A stretch of 10,639 nucleotides of DNA from WHSM01 sp050701635 (GTDB taxonomy: Bacteria; Actinomycetota; Actinomycetes; Mycobacteriales; Micromonosporaceae): contig JBOGDF010000192.1 of the NCBI GenBank assembly GCA_050701635.1, forward strand, positions 1 through 10,639, in the 5' to 3' direction. The translations under genes and the position numbers were made by a program. Below are positions 1 to 6,921 of the stretch, one piece after another. Every line of letters begins with the position of its first letter. Position 1 is the first letter of the stretch. A model generated the notes under the pieces. The model saw only the letters and a list, made by a program, of their open reading frames with translations. It had not been told where the DNA came from and made no database searches.

Positions 1-241
1 CCACCAGGTCGCCGCCGGCCGCATGCTCGCCGCTCGGCGCCGGATCGCTGCTGGCCGCAGGGTCGCCGCCGGCAGGGCCGAAGCACTCGGTCAACGCGGC
101 GTCGATCTGCTCGTCGGACTCGGCGGACACCGTGGTCACCTCGGCGCCGGCCGCGCGCAGCGCGTCACGGCAGGCCAGCACCGGCACCCGCTCGCCCGAG
201 CAGGTGCCCGACGAGACCAGGCTGAGCAGCACAATCTGCAC
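1..241 (-). CDS. Diacylglycerol-kinase-like protein, N-terminal part (cut by window edge)
   Basis: Eighty codons are visible on the minus strand from a GTG at 241-239, and the frame stays open to the left edge. The product starts MQIVLLSLVSSGTCSGERVP and continues through an ACRDALRAAGAEVTTVSAES segment, a beta-alpha-beta pattern like the start of the actinobacterial diacylglycerol-kinase-like proteins encoded next to purA. That match is from memory, and the catalytic region lies outside the window. The GTG at 241 is the first start codon after an in-frame TGA and has a GAGG about 11 nt upstream; a second GTG lies three codons further in. After about residue 54 the protein turns rich in Ala, Gly, Ser and Pro, a likely flexible insert. 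It is divergent from purA. If the assignment is right, the family phosphorylates lipid or sphingosine-like substrates; with only the N-terminus visible, function is uncertain. Confidence 0.5.
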   Translation of the reverse strand, partial: MQIVLLSLVSSGTCSGERVPVLACRDALRAAGAEVTTVSAESDEQIDAALTECFGPAGGDPAASSDPAPSGEHAAGGDLV

Positions 242-291
242 GACGTCGCGATCCTCGAGGTCAAGGCTTGGTGCCCGGTAGCCGTACGGCG

Positions 292-323
292 TTGTCGGTC
301 AGACCGTAGCGGCCGGCTACTGT
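292..323 (+). promoter_or_regulatory. Candidate purA promoter
   Basis: TTGTCG (292-297) is a fair -35 and TACTGT (318-323) fits TANNNT as a -10, but the 20-nt spacer is longer than usual. The transcript would start near 330 and carry about 108 nt of leader before the purA ATG. It lies back-to-back with the candidate leftward -10 at 303-308, so the two genes may share this control region. Confidence 0.3.
303..308 (-). promoter_or_regulatory. Candidate -10 box for the leftward gene
   Basis: Read on the minus strand this is TACGGT, fitting the actinobacterial TANNNT -10 pattern. It would place the transcript start near 296, leaving about 55 nt of leader before the GTG at 241. No convincing -35 is visible, so this is a weak call. 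Confidence 0.2.
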
Positions 324-358
324 TTAACCCGCCACCGGCCCCTGGGGTCGTGGCGTAC

Positions 359-377
359 GGGATCCGGGCGAGATCCC
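359..377 (+). promoter_or_regulatory. Stem-loop in the purA leader
   Basis: GGGATC (359-364) and GATCCC (372-377) form a perfect 6-bp stem around a 7-nt loop. It ends four nucleotides before the AGGAGG at 381-386, so its folding could affect ribosome access to the upstream start at 396. I recognise no known riboswitch class in the leader. Confidence 0.35.
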
Positions 378-380
378 AGC

Positions 381-386
381 AGGAGG
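381..386 (+). promoter_or_regulatory. Strong Shine-Dalgarno for an in-frame upstream purA start
   Basis: AGGAGG lies 9 nt before an ATG at 396-398 that is in frame with purA. It is the best ribosome-binding site seen in the window. Use of this start would add 14 residues (MTPATRPNTKRRTN) to the conserved PurA N-terminus. The purA entry uses the family start at 438 instead. Confidence 0.4.
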
Positions 387-426
387 CCCGCGGCGATGAC
401 CCCCGCGACCCGGCCCAATACAAAAC

Positions 427-432
427 GAAGGA
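427..432 (+). promoter_or_regulatory. Ribosome binding site of purA (family start)
   Basis: GAAGGA stands 5 nt before the ATG at 438. Together with the conserved protein start MPAIALVGAQWGDEGKGK this supports 438 as the main start. Confidence 0.55.
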
Positions 433-437
433 CCAAC

Positions 438-1754
<1,317 letters not shown>

Positions 1755-1762
1755 CCCCGCCA

Positions 1763-1799
1763 GCGGAGCGCCGGACCGGCCGTGATTCATGTGCTCCGC
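1763..1799. terminator. Possible terminator between convergent purA and DUF4192 genes
   Basis: GCGGAGC (1763-1769) and GCTCCGC (1793-1799) are perfect 7-base inverted repeats around a 23-base loop, which itself holds GCCGG/CCGGC. The right arm lies inside the last codons of the DUF4192 gene. There is no T-tract on either side and the loop is long, so termination is only a suggestion based on position between converging genes. Confidence 0.3.
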
Positions 1800-3046
1800 C
1801 TGCGGCGCCGACGACGGCGATGCAGGCCGCTCCCGGCCGCCTTCGTCGCGTCCTGCTGTCGCATCTTCTCGACGACCACATCCGGCGGTACGCCGCTGGC
1901 CAGCACTTCTGCCATCACCCGGGCCGGGAAGTAGCCGGGCGCGGCGAGGGCGCGCTGGGTCGCGGCCCAGGCCAGTGGGCCCTGGCCGGTGAGCCAGGCG
2001 GCGTACCCCATGAGGGCGGCCGCGGCGGGTGACGGCGCCGCCCGCCGGGTCAGCTCGCGCCACAGCTCCAGATATTCCCTGGCCGAACTGGTGCTGCGTG
2101 ACACCGACCCGCGCCGGGCGCCGTGTCTCGCCACACCACGCATCCCTGGCGGCGTGATCCTGTCGGGTCGAGCCGGCTCGCAAGCCAGCGCGGTACGCCG
2201 CCACGCCCGCTCGCAGAACTCCTCGACCGTGAGCAGCGTTGCCAGCCACGCGACAGCCTCGTCGTCGAGCCGACCGCCGTCCGCCACCCGTGCCAACGCG
2301 CGGTCCAGCTCCCGCTCCCCGTCGCGCACCACCTCACGCCGAGCCCCAACCCCGTCACCCCCGCCCCCGCTGCCACCGCGAGCAGGGCGGGCACCGTCAC
2401 CGGCGCTGGCGGGGGCACTGGCACCAGTACCGGCGGCCGGTGGGGCGGCCCCATCGCGAGCAGCGCCGCTGGTCAGGGCCTCGCTCAGCCGTACGGCGGC
2501 GTGGGCCAGCGCCGTACGCATCGCCGCCTGTTCGTCGCCGGTGACCGGCGCGACCTGTTGCTCCAGGGTCTCCCGATCGGGCAGCGCCACCCGACCGGCG
2601 AGCGTCGCCGTGGCCGCGAACTCGCTGCTGGCCACGTCGAACGGATGCCCCTCGGCCGGGCAACAGCCGTCGCACAGGTACGACCAGTAGCGATCGCCCT
2701 CGACCCGCAGCACGTCGGGCACCCCGAAACCTTCGGTCGACAGCATGAGCTCCGCCTCGAGCACCGCTGGGTCCACGTGAAACGTCGGCCCGTACCCGAT
2801 GATCACGACATCGGTGACCTGTTGCCGCACGGCCAGCCCGGCGAGCATCCGGGCTATCTGGCGTACCGCGGCGGCGTCGTCCGGCGGTGGCAGATCGGCG
2901 CGGGCGGTGAAGGCGACCACCTGGTTGTCGAGGCCGACCAGCACCACGCTGTCGGACGGATGGAAGCCCAGCAGGTACGGCACCGCGGCGAGCGCTTCCT
3001 CGGGCGACCGCAGCGGGACGGCGAAATCGGATGGCGTGACATTCAT
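1787..3046 (-). CDS. DUF4192 domain-containing protein
   Basis: The product is 419 residues, recognised by its N-terminal half: the PLRSPEEALAAVPYLLGFHP segment at 11-30 followed by SDSVVLVGL at 31-39 is typical of the actinobacterial DUF4192 family, whose function is unknown. A Cys cluster (CDGCCPAEG, about 125-133) follows a WSYL segment, as in relatives where it resembles a small metal-binding or structural site. Residues about 195-235 are an Ala/Gly/Pro-rich linker, residues about 298-322 an Arg/Ser-rich insert, and the C-terminus ends in eight consecutive arginines before SerThr. A C-terminal helical region (about 322-395) includes ALMGYAAWLTGQGPLAW. No signal peptide or membrane segment is seen, so it is probably cytosolic. 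I chose the ATG at 3046-3044; a GTG at 3052 is two codons upstream and neither has a clear Shine-Dalgarno. The upstream region carries phased TCCACA boxes. Confidence 0.85.
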   Translation of the reverse strand: MNVTPSDFAVPLRSPEEALAAVPYLLGFHPSDSVVLVGLDNQVVAFTARADLPPPDDAAAVRQIARMLAGLAVRQQVTDVVIIGYGPTFHVDPAVLEAELMLSTEGFGVPDVLRVEGDRYWSYLCDGCCPAEGHPFDVASSEFAATATLAGRVALPDRETLEQQVAPVTGDEQAAMRTALAHAAVRLSEALTSGAARDGAAPPAAGTGASAPASAGDGARPARGGSGGGGDGVGARREVVRDGERELDRALARVADGGRLDDEAVAWLATLLTVEEFCERAWRRTALACEPARPDRITPPGMRGVARHGARRGSVSRSTSSAREYLELWRELTRRAAPSPAAAALMGYAAWLTGQGPLAWAATQRALAAPGYFPARVMAEVLASGVPPDVVVEKMRQQDATKAAGSGLHRRRRRRRRST

Positions 3047-3069
3047 GGCCACCGAGGTTGCGGCAGCGC

Positions 3070-3098
3070 ACCGTTCTGGCGCCAGGATGAATTGTCAG
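3070..3098 (-). promoter_or_regulatory. Candidate promoter of the DUF4192 gene
   Basis: On the minus strand CTGACA (3098-3093) and AACGGT (3075-3070) are spaced 17 nt apart, a reasonable -35/-10 pair with one mismatch each to TTGACA and TANNNT. Transcription would begin near 3063, giving a leader of about 17 nt. The first TCCACA box ends two bases upstream of the -35. Confidence 0.4.
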
Positions 3099-3161
3099 CC
3101 TGTGGACGACACGCCCTTCATCCACAGGTTCAGCACAGTATCCACAGACCTGTCCACAGGT
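3099..3161. promoter_or_regulatory. Cluster of four DnaA-box-like TCCACA sites
   Basis: TGTGGA at 3101 (the inverse orientation) and TCCACA at 3121, 3141 and 3153 share a TCCACAG core. In 9-mer form the last three are TCATCCACA, GTATCCACA and CTGTCCACA, each one mismatch from the DnaA box forms TTATCCACA or TTGTCCACA. The first three sites are exactly 20 bp apart, about two helical turns. The last one is also the centre of an inverted repeat, ACCTGT-CC-ACAGGT (3148-3161). They sit upstream of the candidate DUF4192 promoter, so DnaA or another regulator binding there is plausible but unproven. Confidence 0.5.
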
Positions 3162-3185
3162 CAGATCCCAAGCTTGCGCACCTGG

Positions 3186-3244
3186 CGTACCCGGGGAAAG
3201 GCTGGCACGTGACGTACCCGCGAAAGGACGTACCCACGAAAGGA
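3186..3244. repeat. Short tandem repeat, 16-bp unit
   Basis: Two adjoining copies, CGTACCCGCGAAAGGA (3213-3228) and CGTACCCACGAAAGGA (3229-3244), differ at one base. A third, imperfect copy starts at 3186 (CGTACCCGGGGAAAGG) after an 11-base interruption that follows it. The array abuts the stop codon of the GNAT gene. No coding or terminator role is evident. Confidence 0.7.
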
Positions 3245-3865
3245 TCAGTACGTGAACCGCAGGCCGTGTAGCTCCACCCCGTCCCGCCACTGGTGACCGC
3301 GATGGGCCAGATCGAGCGTGAGCGTCACCGACGACAGCGCGGTGTAGCCGACGCTGTGCAGACAGCGGATGGCGTCCTCGTTGCGGCTCACCGGCGAGAT
3401 CGTGAGGTGACTGAGCTGGCGTCGTTTCGCCTCCTCGGCGACCTTGCCGAGCAACGCCCGCCCGATGCCGTGGTGCCGATGCGCCTCGCTCACCACCACC
3501 GGCTCCACCTCGCCCTCGCCGGTCTGCTCGGAGAGCACCAGCCCGGCGAAGCCGACGACGCCGTCCTCCGCATGGTCGGCCACCCACATGCCCGACAGGT
3601 CGAGCCGCGTCAGATACTCCTCGAACGCCGCGCCCGGGTCTTCGCCGCCGATCGACGGGTCCTCGTACAGCCGCCGGTGCTGCTCGGTGAGCTGCGCCCA
3701 CAGCCCGCGGCAGGCCGAGTGGTCCGTCGGCCGGTACGGACGGATTGTCACGGCCACGTCAGCCCGGGGCGCCGCACCCGACTGTTCGGCTCCGCGGTCG
3801 CTCCGCCCCTCGCTCGCTTCGCTGCCTGCGATGCTCGCTTCCGGTCGCCTCACGGTGTCAGCCAT
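3245..3865 (-). CDS. GNAT family N-acetyltransferase
   Basis: The product is up to 206 residues and transfers an acetyl group from acetyl-CoA to an amine of unknown identity. The acetyl-CoA-binding motif A is seen as EPVVVSEAHRHHGIGRALLG at 121-140, with the R-x-x-G-x-G-x-A signature at 130-137. The fold runs from TIRPYRPTDH at about 40-49 through GMWVADHAEDGVVGFAGLVL at about 92-111 to the closing strand VTLTLDL near 180. The first 38 residues from the ATG at 3865 are low-complexity (SEASEGRSDRGAEQSG at 15-30) and precede the domain. GTG codons at 3757 or 3751 are therefore equally likely true starts; none of the candidates has a clear Shine-Dalgarno. The gene shares strand with DUF4192 but is separated from it by 198 bp of box- and repeat-bearing DNA, so co-transcription is uncertain. 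Substrate cannot be read from the sequence. Confidence 0.88.
   Translation of the reverse strand: MADTVRRPEASIAGSEASEGRSDRGAEQSGAAPRADVAVTIRPYRPTDHSACRGLWAQLTEQHRRLYEDPSIGGEDPGAAFEEYLTRLDLSGMWVADHAEDGVVGFAGLVLSEQTGEGEVEPVVVSEAHRHHGIGRALLGKVAEEAKRRQLSHLTISPVSRNEDAIRCLHSVGYTALSSVTLTLDLAHRGHQWRDGVELHGLRFTY
3779..3845. repeat. Low-complexity GCTCGCTTCGC-type element in the GNAT 5' region
   Basis: This stretch is built from recurring pieces of the kind CTCGCTTCGCT, TCGCTCCGC and GCTCGCTTCC. It encodes the odd SEASEGRSDRGAEQSG N-terminus if the ATG at 3865 is used. Elements of this look are scattered between genes in actinomycetes, as far as I recall, so it may be an interspersed repeat that has extended the reading frame. 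Confidence 0.45.
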
Positions 3866-3908
3866 GAGTTATGCATACCGCATTCACGGCCACTACGAGC
3901 ACAGTTGC

Positions 3909-3914
3909 TAACGT
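3909..3914 (+). promoter_or_regulatory. -10 box for a leaderless fructosamine-kinase transcript
   Basis: TAACGT fits TANNNT and ends 6 nt before the GTG at 3921, the spacing expected if transcription begins at the start codon. There is no Shine-Dalgarno before this GTG. A weak TTCACG (3883-3888) lies 20 nt upstream as a possible -35. Confidence 0.5.
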
Positions 3915-3920
3915 CCGGCT

Positions 3921-4790
3921 GTGGACTTGGCGTACCTGCGCGCACACCCGGAGCAGTTGCCGACCTTTCTCAAGCACCAGCGGATCCGTACCACGCCGGT
4001 GGCGGGCGGCTCGATCTGCGACGCGGAGCTGCTCACCCTCGACGACGGCTCGAGTGTGTTCGTCAAGAGCCTCGCGGACCCACCGGAGGGATTCTTCGCC
4101 GCCGAGACGGCCGGTCTGCGCTGGCTGCACGACGCCTGCCCGCAGCTGGTGCCCGAGGTGATCGCGGCTACCGACGATCGGCTGCTGCTCCCGTGGTTGC
4201 CGCCGGGCGACGCCACTCCCGAGACGGCGCTGCGGCTCGGGCGGGACCTGGCGACCCTGCACCGTGCCGGTGCCGACGGCTTCGGAGCGCCCTGGACCGG
4301 GTACATCGGCACCTTGCCGCTGGACAACACACCGTCCGACGGCCCGTGGTCGAGCTGGTTCGCCGAGCACCGGCTGCACCCGTACCTGAAGCGGTCGGTG
4401 GACAACGGCGCGCTCGACCTCGCCGACGCCGCCGACGTGACCCGGGTGATCGAACGCATCGACGCGCTGGCCCCACCGGAGGAGCCGCCCAGCCGGCTGC
4501 ACGGCGACCTGTGGCCCGGCAACGTGCTGTGGGCGGCCGATCACGCGTGGTTGGTGGATCCGGCGGCGCATGGCGGTCACCGCGAGACCGACCTGGCGCT
4601 GCTCGCGCTGTTCGGCGGGCCACCGTACCTCGAAAAGATCATCCGGGGGTACGAGGAGATCTGGCCCCTCGCCGATGGCTGGCGGGAGCGGGTTCCGCTG
4701 CACCAATTGCACCTGTTGTTGGTGCACACGGCGCTGTTCGGAGGGGCGTATCGCTCGGCCGTGTTGAGTGCAGCGAGCCACTTGTCGTAG
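3921..4790 (+). CDS. Fructosamine kinase family protein
   Basis: The product is 289 residues of the fructosamine-kinase / FN3K family, kinases that phosphorylate the sugar of glycated amines or proteins so that the adduct falls apart. The N-lobe shows PVAGGSICDAELLTLDDGSS (26-45) and FVKS with the ATP-binding Lys49, then AAETAGLRWL (60-69) with the pairing Glu62. The C-lobe has the catalytic HGDLWPGN at 194-201 and the metal-binding VDPAAHGGHRETDLA at 212-226, both family hallmarks. TGYIGTLPLDNTPSD (126-140) is the family's substrate-side segment. It is likely cytosolic. The start is a GTG with a -10 box 6 nt upstream and no ribosome-binding site, implying leaderless translation. moaA begins 33 bp downstream on the same strand with its own -10 box, so the two may be read separately. 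The exact substrate (protein-bound or free fructosamine or ribulosamine) cannot be told. Confidence 0.9.
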   Translation: MDLAYLRAHPEQLPTFLKHQRIRTTPVAGGSICDAELLTLDDGSSVFVKSLADPPEGFFAAETAGLRWLHDACPQLVPEVIAATDDRLLLPWLPPGDATPETALRLGRDLATLHRAGADGFGAPWTGYIGTLPLDNTPSDGPWSSWFAEHRLHPYLKRSVDNGALDLADAADVTRVIERIDALAPPEEPPSRLHGDLWPGNVLWAADHAWLVDPAAHGGHRETDLALLALFGGPPYLEKIIRGYEEIWPLADGWRERVPLHQLHLLLVHTALFGGAYRSAVLSAASHLS

Positions 4791-4811
4791 AGCTAGGTCA
4801 CAGGCACGGGC

Positions 4812-4817
4812 TACCGT
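4812..4817 (+). promoter_or_regulatory. -10 box for a leaderless moaA transcript
   Basis: TACCGT fits TANNNT and ends 6 nt before the moaA ATG at 4824. The bases between are CGTGGG, not a usable Shine-Dalgarno. No good -35 is visible. Confidence 0.45.
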
Positions 4818-4823
4818 CGTGGG

Positions 4824-5834
4824 ATGACCCGCGCATCTGGCGAGCTCGGCCTGCTGGATCAGCATGGCCGGCGCGCTACCGACCTGCGGGTTTCGTTGAC
4901 CGACCGGTGCAATTTGCGGTGTACGTACTGCATGCCGCCCGAGGGCCTGTCGTGGCTGCCGTCGGCCGAGATCCTCACCGACGACGAGGTGATCCGGCTG
5001 GTCAGGATCGCGGTCACACAGCTGGGGGTCGACGAGGTCCGGTTCACCGGTGGCGAGCCCCTGCTGCGCCCCGGGCTGGTGAAGATCATCACCGAGTCGG
5101 CCAGCCTGACGCCGCGGCCCAGGCTGTCGCTGACCACCAACGCGATCGGGCTCACCCGACTGGCGCAGCCGCTCGCCGACGCCGGGCTGGACCGGGTCAA
5201 CATCTCGCTGGACACTCTCGACGAGGAAGAGTTCGCGCGGCTGGCGCACCGGCGACGGCTGGCCGACACCCTGGACGGGATCACGGCGGCGGCCGCGGCC
5301 GGGCTGACCCCGGTGAAGCTGAACGCCGTACTGATCAGGGGCGTCAACGACGACGACCCGGCGCGGCTGCTCGACTGGGCCACCACCCGGGGGTACGAGC
5401 TGCGCTTCATCGAGCAGATGCCGCTCGACGCTCAACACGGCTGGGACCGGAAGCAGATGGTCACCGCCGACGAGATCTTCGACAAACTCTCCGCGCGACA
5501 TTCCCTGACCCCCGACCCGGAGCACCGGGGGAGCGCGCCCGCGGAGACCTGGCTCGTCGACGGCGGCCCGATCAAGGTCGGCATCATCGGCTCGGTGACG
5601 CGCCCGTTCTGTGGCGCCTGCGACCGTACGAGACTCACCGCGGACGGCCAGGTCCGCGCGTGCCTGTTCAGCCGCGAGGAGTCCGACCTCCGCGGCGCGC
5701 TGCGCGGCGGCGCCACCGACGAGGAGCTGGCCGAGCGGTGGCGGGTCGCGATGTGGGGCAAGCTCCCCGGTCACGGCATCAACGACCCGAAGTTCCTGCA
5801 ACCCGTACGCCCGATGTCGGCGATCGGCGGCTGA
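4824..5834 (+). CDS. moaA: GTP 3',8-cyclase MoaA
   Basis: MoaA is the radical-SAM enzyme that turns GTP into 3',8-cyclo-7,8-dihydro-GTP, the first step of molybdenum-cofactor synthesis, working with MoaC in the cytosol. The product is 336 residues, full length. The N-terminal CxxxCxxC for the radical-SAM 4Fe-4S cluster is Cys29, Cys33 and Cys36 (DRCNLRCTYCMPPEG), followed by the SAM-binding GGEP at 76-79. The C-terminal second cluster site is Cys263, Cys266 and Cys280 (FCGACDRTRLTADGQVRACL). The chain ends in GlyGly, which in characterised MoaA proteins inserts into the active site. The ATG at 4824 has a TACCGT box 6 nt upstream. moaD starts 5 nt after its stop, so they form an operon. moaC and moaE are not in the window. 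Confidence 0.97.
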   Translation: MTRASGELGLLDQHGRRATDLRVSLTDRCNLRCTYCMPPEGLSWLPSAEILTDDEVIRLVRIAVTQLGVDEVRFTGGEPLLRPGLVKIITESASLTPRPRLSLTTNAIGLTRLAQPLADAGLDRVNISLDTLDEEEFARLAHRRRLADTLDGITAAAAAGLTPVKLNAVLIRGVNDDDPARLLDWATTRGYELRFIEQMPLDAQHGWDRKQMVTADEIFDKLSARHSLTPDPEHRGSAPAETWLVDGGPIKVGIIGSVTRPFCGACDRTRLTADGQVRACLFSREESDLRGALRGGATDEELAERWRVAMWGKLPGHGINDPKFLQPVRPMSAIGG

Positions 5835-5839
5835 GCCCG

Positions 5840-6100
5840 ATGACCGAGCAAAGGGATGCGGTGGTGCTGGTCCGCTACTTCGCCGGGGCGCGGGCGGCGG
5901 CGGGGTGTGCCGAGGAGAAGGTCGCCGTGGCGACGCTGGACGAGCTCGCCGGCGCGCTTACGGCTTCGCACGGCGAGCGGCTGGCGCGCGTACTGACGGT
6001 GGCGTCCTTCCTGGTCGACGGGGTGGCCTGGCACGACCGCCGCGCACCGCTGCCCGCCGACGCCACTGTGGACGTTCTGCCGCCCTTCGCCGGCGGCTGA
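5840..6100 (+). CDS. moaD: Molybdopterin synthase sulfur-carrier subunit MoaD
   Basis: The product is 86 residues with a ubiquitin-like MoaD/ThiS pattern: VVLVRYFAGARAAAG near 8-22, ATLDELAGAL at 31-40, and the ending VDVLPPFAGG at 77-86. The terminal GlyGly is adenylated and converted to a thiocarboxylate, which donates sulfur to precursor Z in the complex with MoaE, giving molybdopterin. The ATG at 5840 follows the moaA stop after 5 nt with no good Shine-Dalgarno (only GGCGG nearby), which suggests translational coupling to moaA. The stop is followed by a perfect 8-bp stem-loop. Other ThiS-like sulfur carriers look similar, but adjacency to moaA makes MoaD the natural call. Confidence 0.93.
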   Translation: MTEQRDAVVLVRYFAGARAAAGCAEEKVAVATLDELAGALTASHGERLARVLTVASFLVDGVAWHDRRAPLPADATVDVLPPFAGG

Positions 6101-6106
6101 CACGCA

Positions 6107-6127
6107 CCCGGCCGGCGAGCGGCCGGG
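6107..6127. terminator. Stem-loop terminator between convergent moaD and lemA
   Basis: CCCGGCCG (6107-6114) and CGGCCGGG (6120-6127) form a perfect 8-bp stem with a 5-nt loop GCGAG. It lies in the 37-base gap between the two stop codons, so it could end both transcripts. There is no T-run, as is common for actinobacterial terminators. Confidence 0.55.
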
Positions 6128-6137
6128 CGCTCGGTGG

Positions 6138-6713
6138 TCAGACGCGGGGTGGGACCCGTACCTGGACCTGCTCGACCTGGAAGAAGTGCGCGTGCCGGAA
6201 GCCGCTCATCTTGGCCACCAGGTTGGAGGGGAAGGCCTCGATCCGGGTGTTGTACTCCCGTACGTTGCCGTTGTAGAAGCGCCGGCCCGCGGCCAGTCGG
6301 TCCTCGGTCTCCGACAGTTGATACTGCAGGTGCAGGAAATTCTGGTTCGCCCGCAGCTGCGGGTAGCCCTCGACGATCCCGAACACGCCGTTCAACGCGC
6401 CGACAAGCTGCTGCTCCACATAGCTCTGTGCCTGCGCGTCGACATGCGCCGCACGCGCCTGCATCGCGCCGTTGCGTGCCTCCACCAGTCGCTGCAGCGT
6501 CGCCCGCTCGTGGGCGGCCGCACCGCGTACGGTCTCGACCAGATTGGGGATCAGGTCGTGCCGGCGCTGCAGCTCCACGTCGACCTGCCGCCACGCGGTG
6601 TGTACGCCGTTCAGCTGCCGTACGAACGCGTTGTAGCTCACGATCAGCCAGACCAGCACCGGCAGCAGCGAGGGTAGGCCACAGCACAGCAGCAGCCACA
6701 ACACGTTCTCCAC
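6138..6713 (-). CDS. LemA family protein
   Basis: The product is 191 residues from the GTG at 6713. An N-terminal membrane segment (about 4-26, LWLLLCCGLPSLLPVLVWLI region) is followed by the LemA core: YNAFVRQLNGVHTAWRQVDV near 27-46, ELQRRHDLIPNLVETVRG near 47-64, the ERATLQRLVEARN helix near 69-81, a GYPQLRANQNFLHLQ segment near 106-120, and NTRIEAFPSNLVAKMSGF near 135-162. LemA proteins are one-TM, coiled-coil-rich proteins of unknown biochemical role. The frame stays open upstream to an ATG at 6866, but the added 51 residues are a translated tandem repeat placed before the membrane segment, so I prefer 6713. A TACCCT box lies 8 nt before this GTG. The DUF3137-like gene lies upstream on the same strand, 227 bp away. 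Confidence 0.88.
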   Translation of the reverse strand: MENVLWLLLCCGLPSLLPVLVWLIVSYNAFVRQLNGVHTAWRQVDVELQRRHDLIPNLVETVRGAAAHERATLQRLVEARNGAMQARAAHVDAQAQSYVEQQLVGALNGVFGIVEGYPQLRANQNFLHLQYQLSETEDRLAAGRRFYNGNVREYNTRIEAFPSNLVAKMSGFRHAHFFQVEQVQVRVPPRV

Positions 6714-6721
6714 GACCGCCG

Positions 6722-6727
6722 AGGGTA
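6722..6727 (-). promoter_or_regulatory. Candidate -10 box for lemA
   Basis: Read on the minus strand this is TACCCT, ending 8 nt before the GTG at 6713, compatible with a leaderless or nearly leaderless transcript. It lies between the 33-bp repeats and the gene and supports the shorter start. Confidence 0.4.
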
Positions 6728-6736
6728 ACCGAACCC

Positions 6737-6834
6737 CACCAGCCGACCGCCACCACGAGCCAGCCTCACCACCAGCCGACCGCCGCCACGAGCCAGCCTC
6801 AGCACCAACCGGCCAGCCGCCACGAGGCGCCAGG
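6737..6834. repeat. 33-bp tandem repeat, about three copies
   Basis: A 32-base block at 6737-6768 recurs at 6770-6801 with a single base change (ACC versus GCC within it) and in degraded form from 6803 to about 6834, giving a strict 33-bp period. Each copy carries an AGCCGACCGCC or similar core and CCACGAG. A further GCCAGCCTCA occurs near 6880-6889. Because 33 is a multiple of three, the minus-strand frame reads as the 11-residue repeat EAGSW(R/W)RSAGG, open into lemA. The 227-base gap from lemA to the next gene holds this repeat and the hairpin at 6922 and nothing else I can identify. Confidence 0.75.
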
Positions 6835-6921
6835 GCGGCCGCCACGACGCGCCCAGCCGATCTCATCCCCAGCAGCCAGCCAGCCTCACCGCGAACACCC
6901 GACCGGCCCCACCGTCAATAA

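Noticed and set aside
330..437. A riboswitch in the purA leader
   Set aside because: A stem-loop and short inverted repeats are present, but no conserved purine, PRPP or other riboswitch core could be recognised.
3099..3161. Chromosomal replication origin suggested by the TCCACA boxes
   Set aside because: Only four boxes, no dnaA or dnaN nearby and no AT-rich unwinding region; a regulatory cluster is the more modest reading.
3293..6100. A 935-codon plus-strand open frame running through the GNAT, fructosamine kinase and moaA genes into moaD
   Set aside because: Stops are rare in this GC-rich DNA; the frame lies opposite or out of phase with well-supported genes, and only its last 86 codons (moaD) match a known protein.
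6737..6834. CRISPR-like direct repeats
   Set aside because: The copies adjoin with no unique spacers of constant length, there are only about three, and no cas genes are near.
6141..6866. LemA start at the ATG at 6866
   Set aside because: It would put 51 residues of translated tandem repeat before the membrane segment, whereas the GTG at 6713 has a TACCCT box 8 nt upstream.
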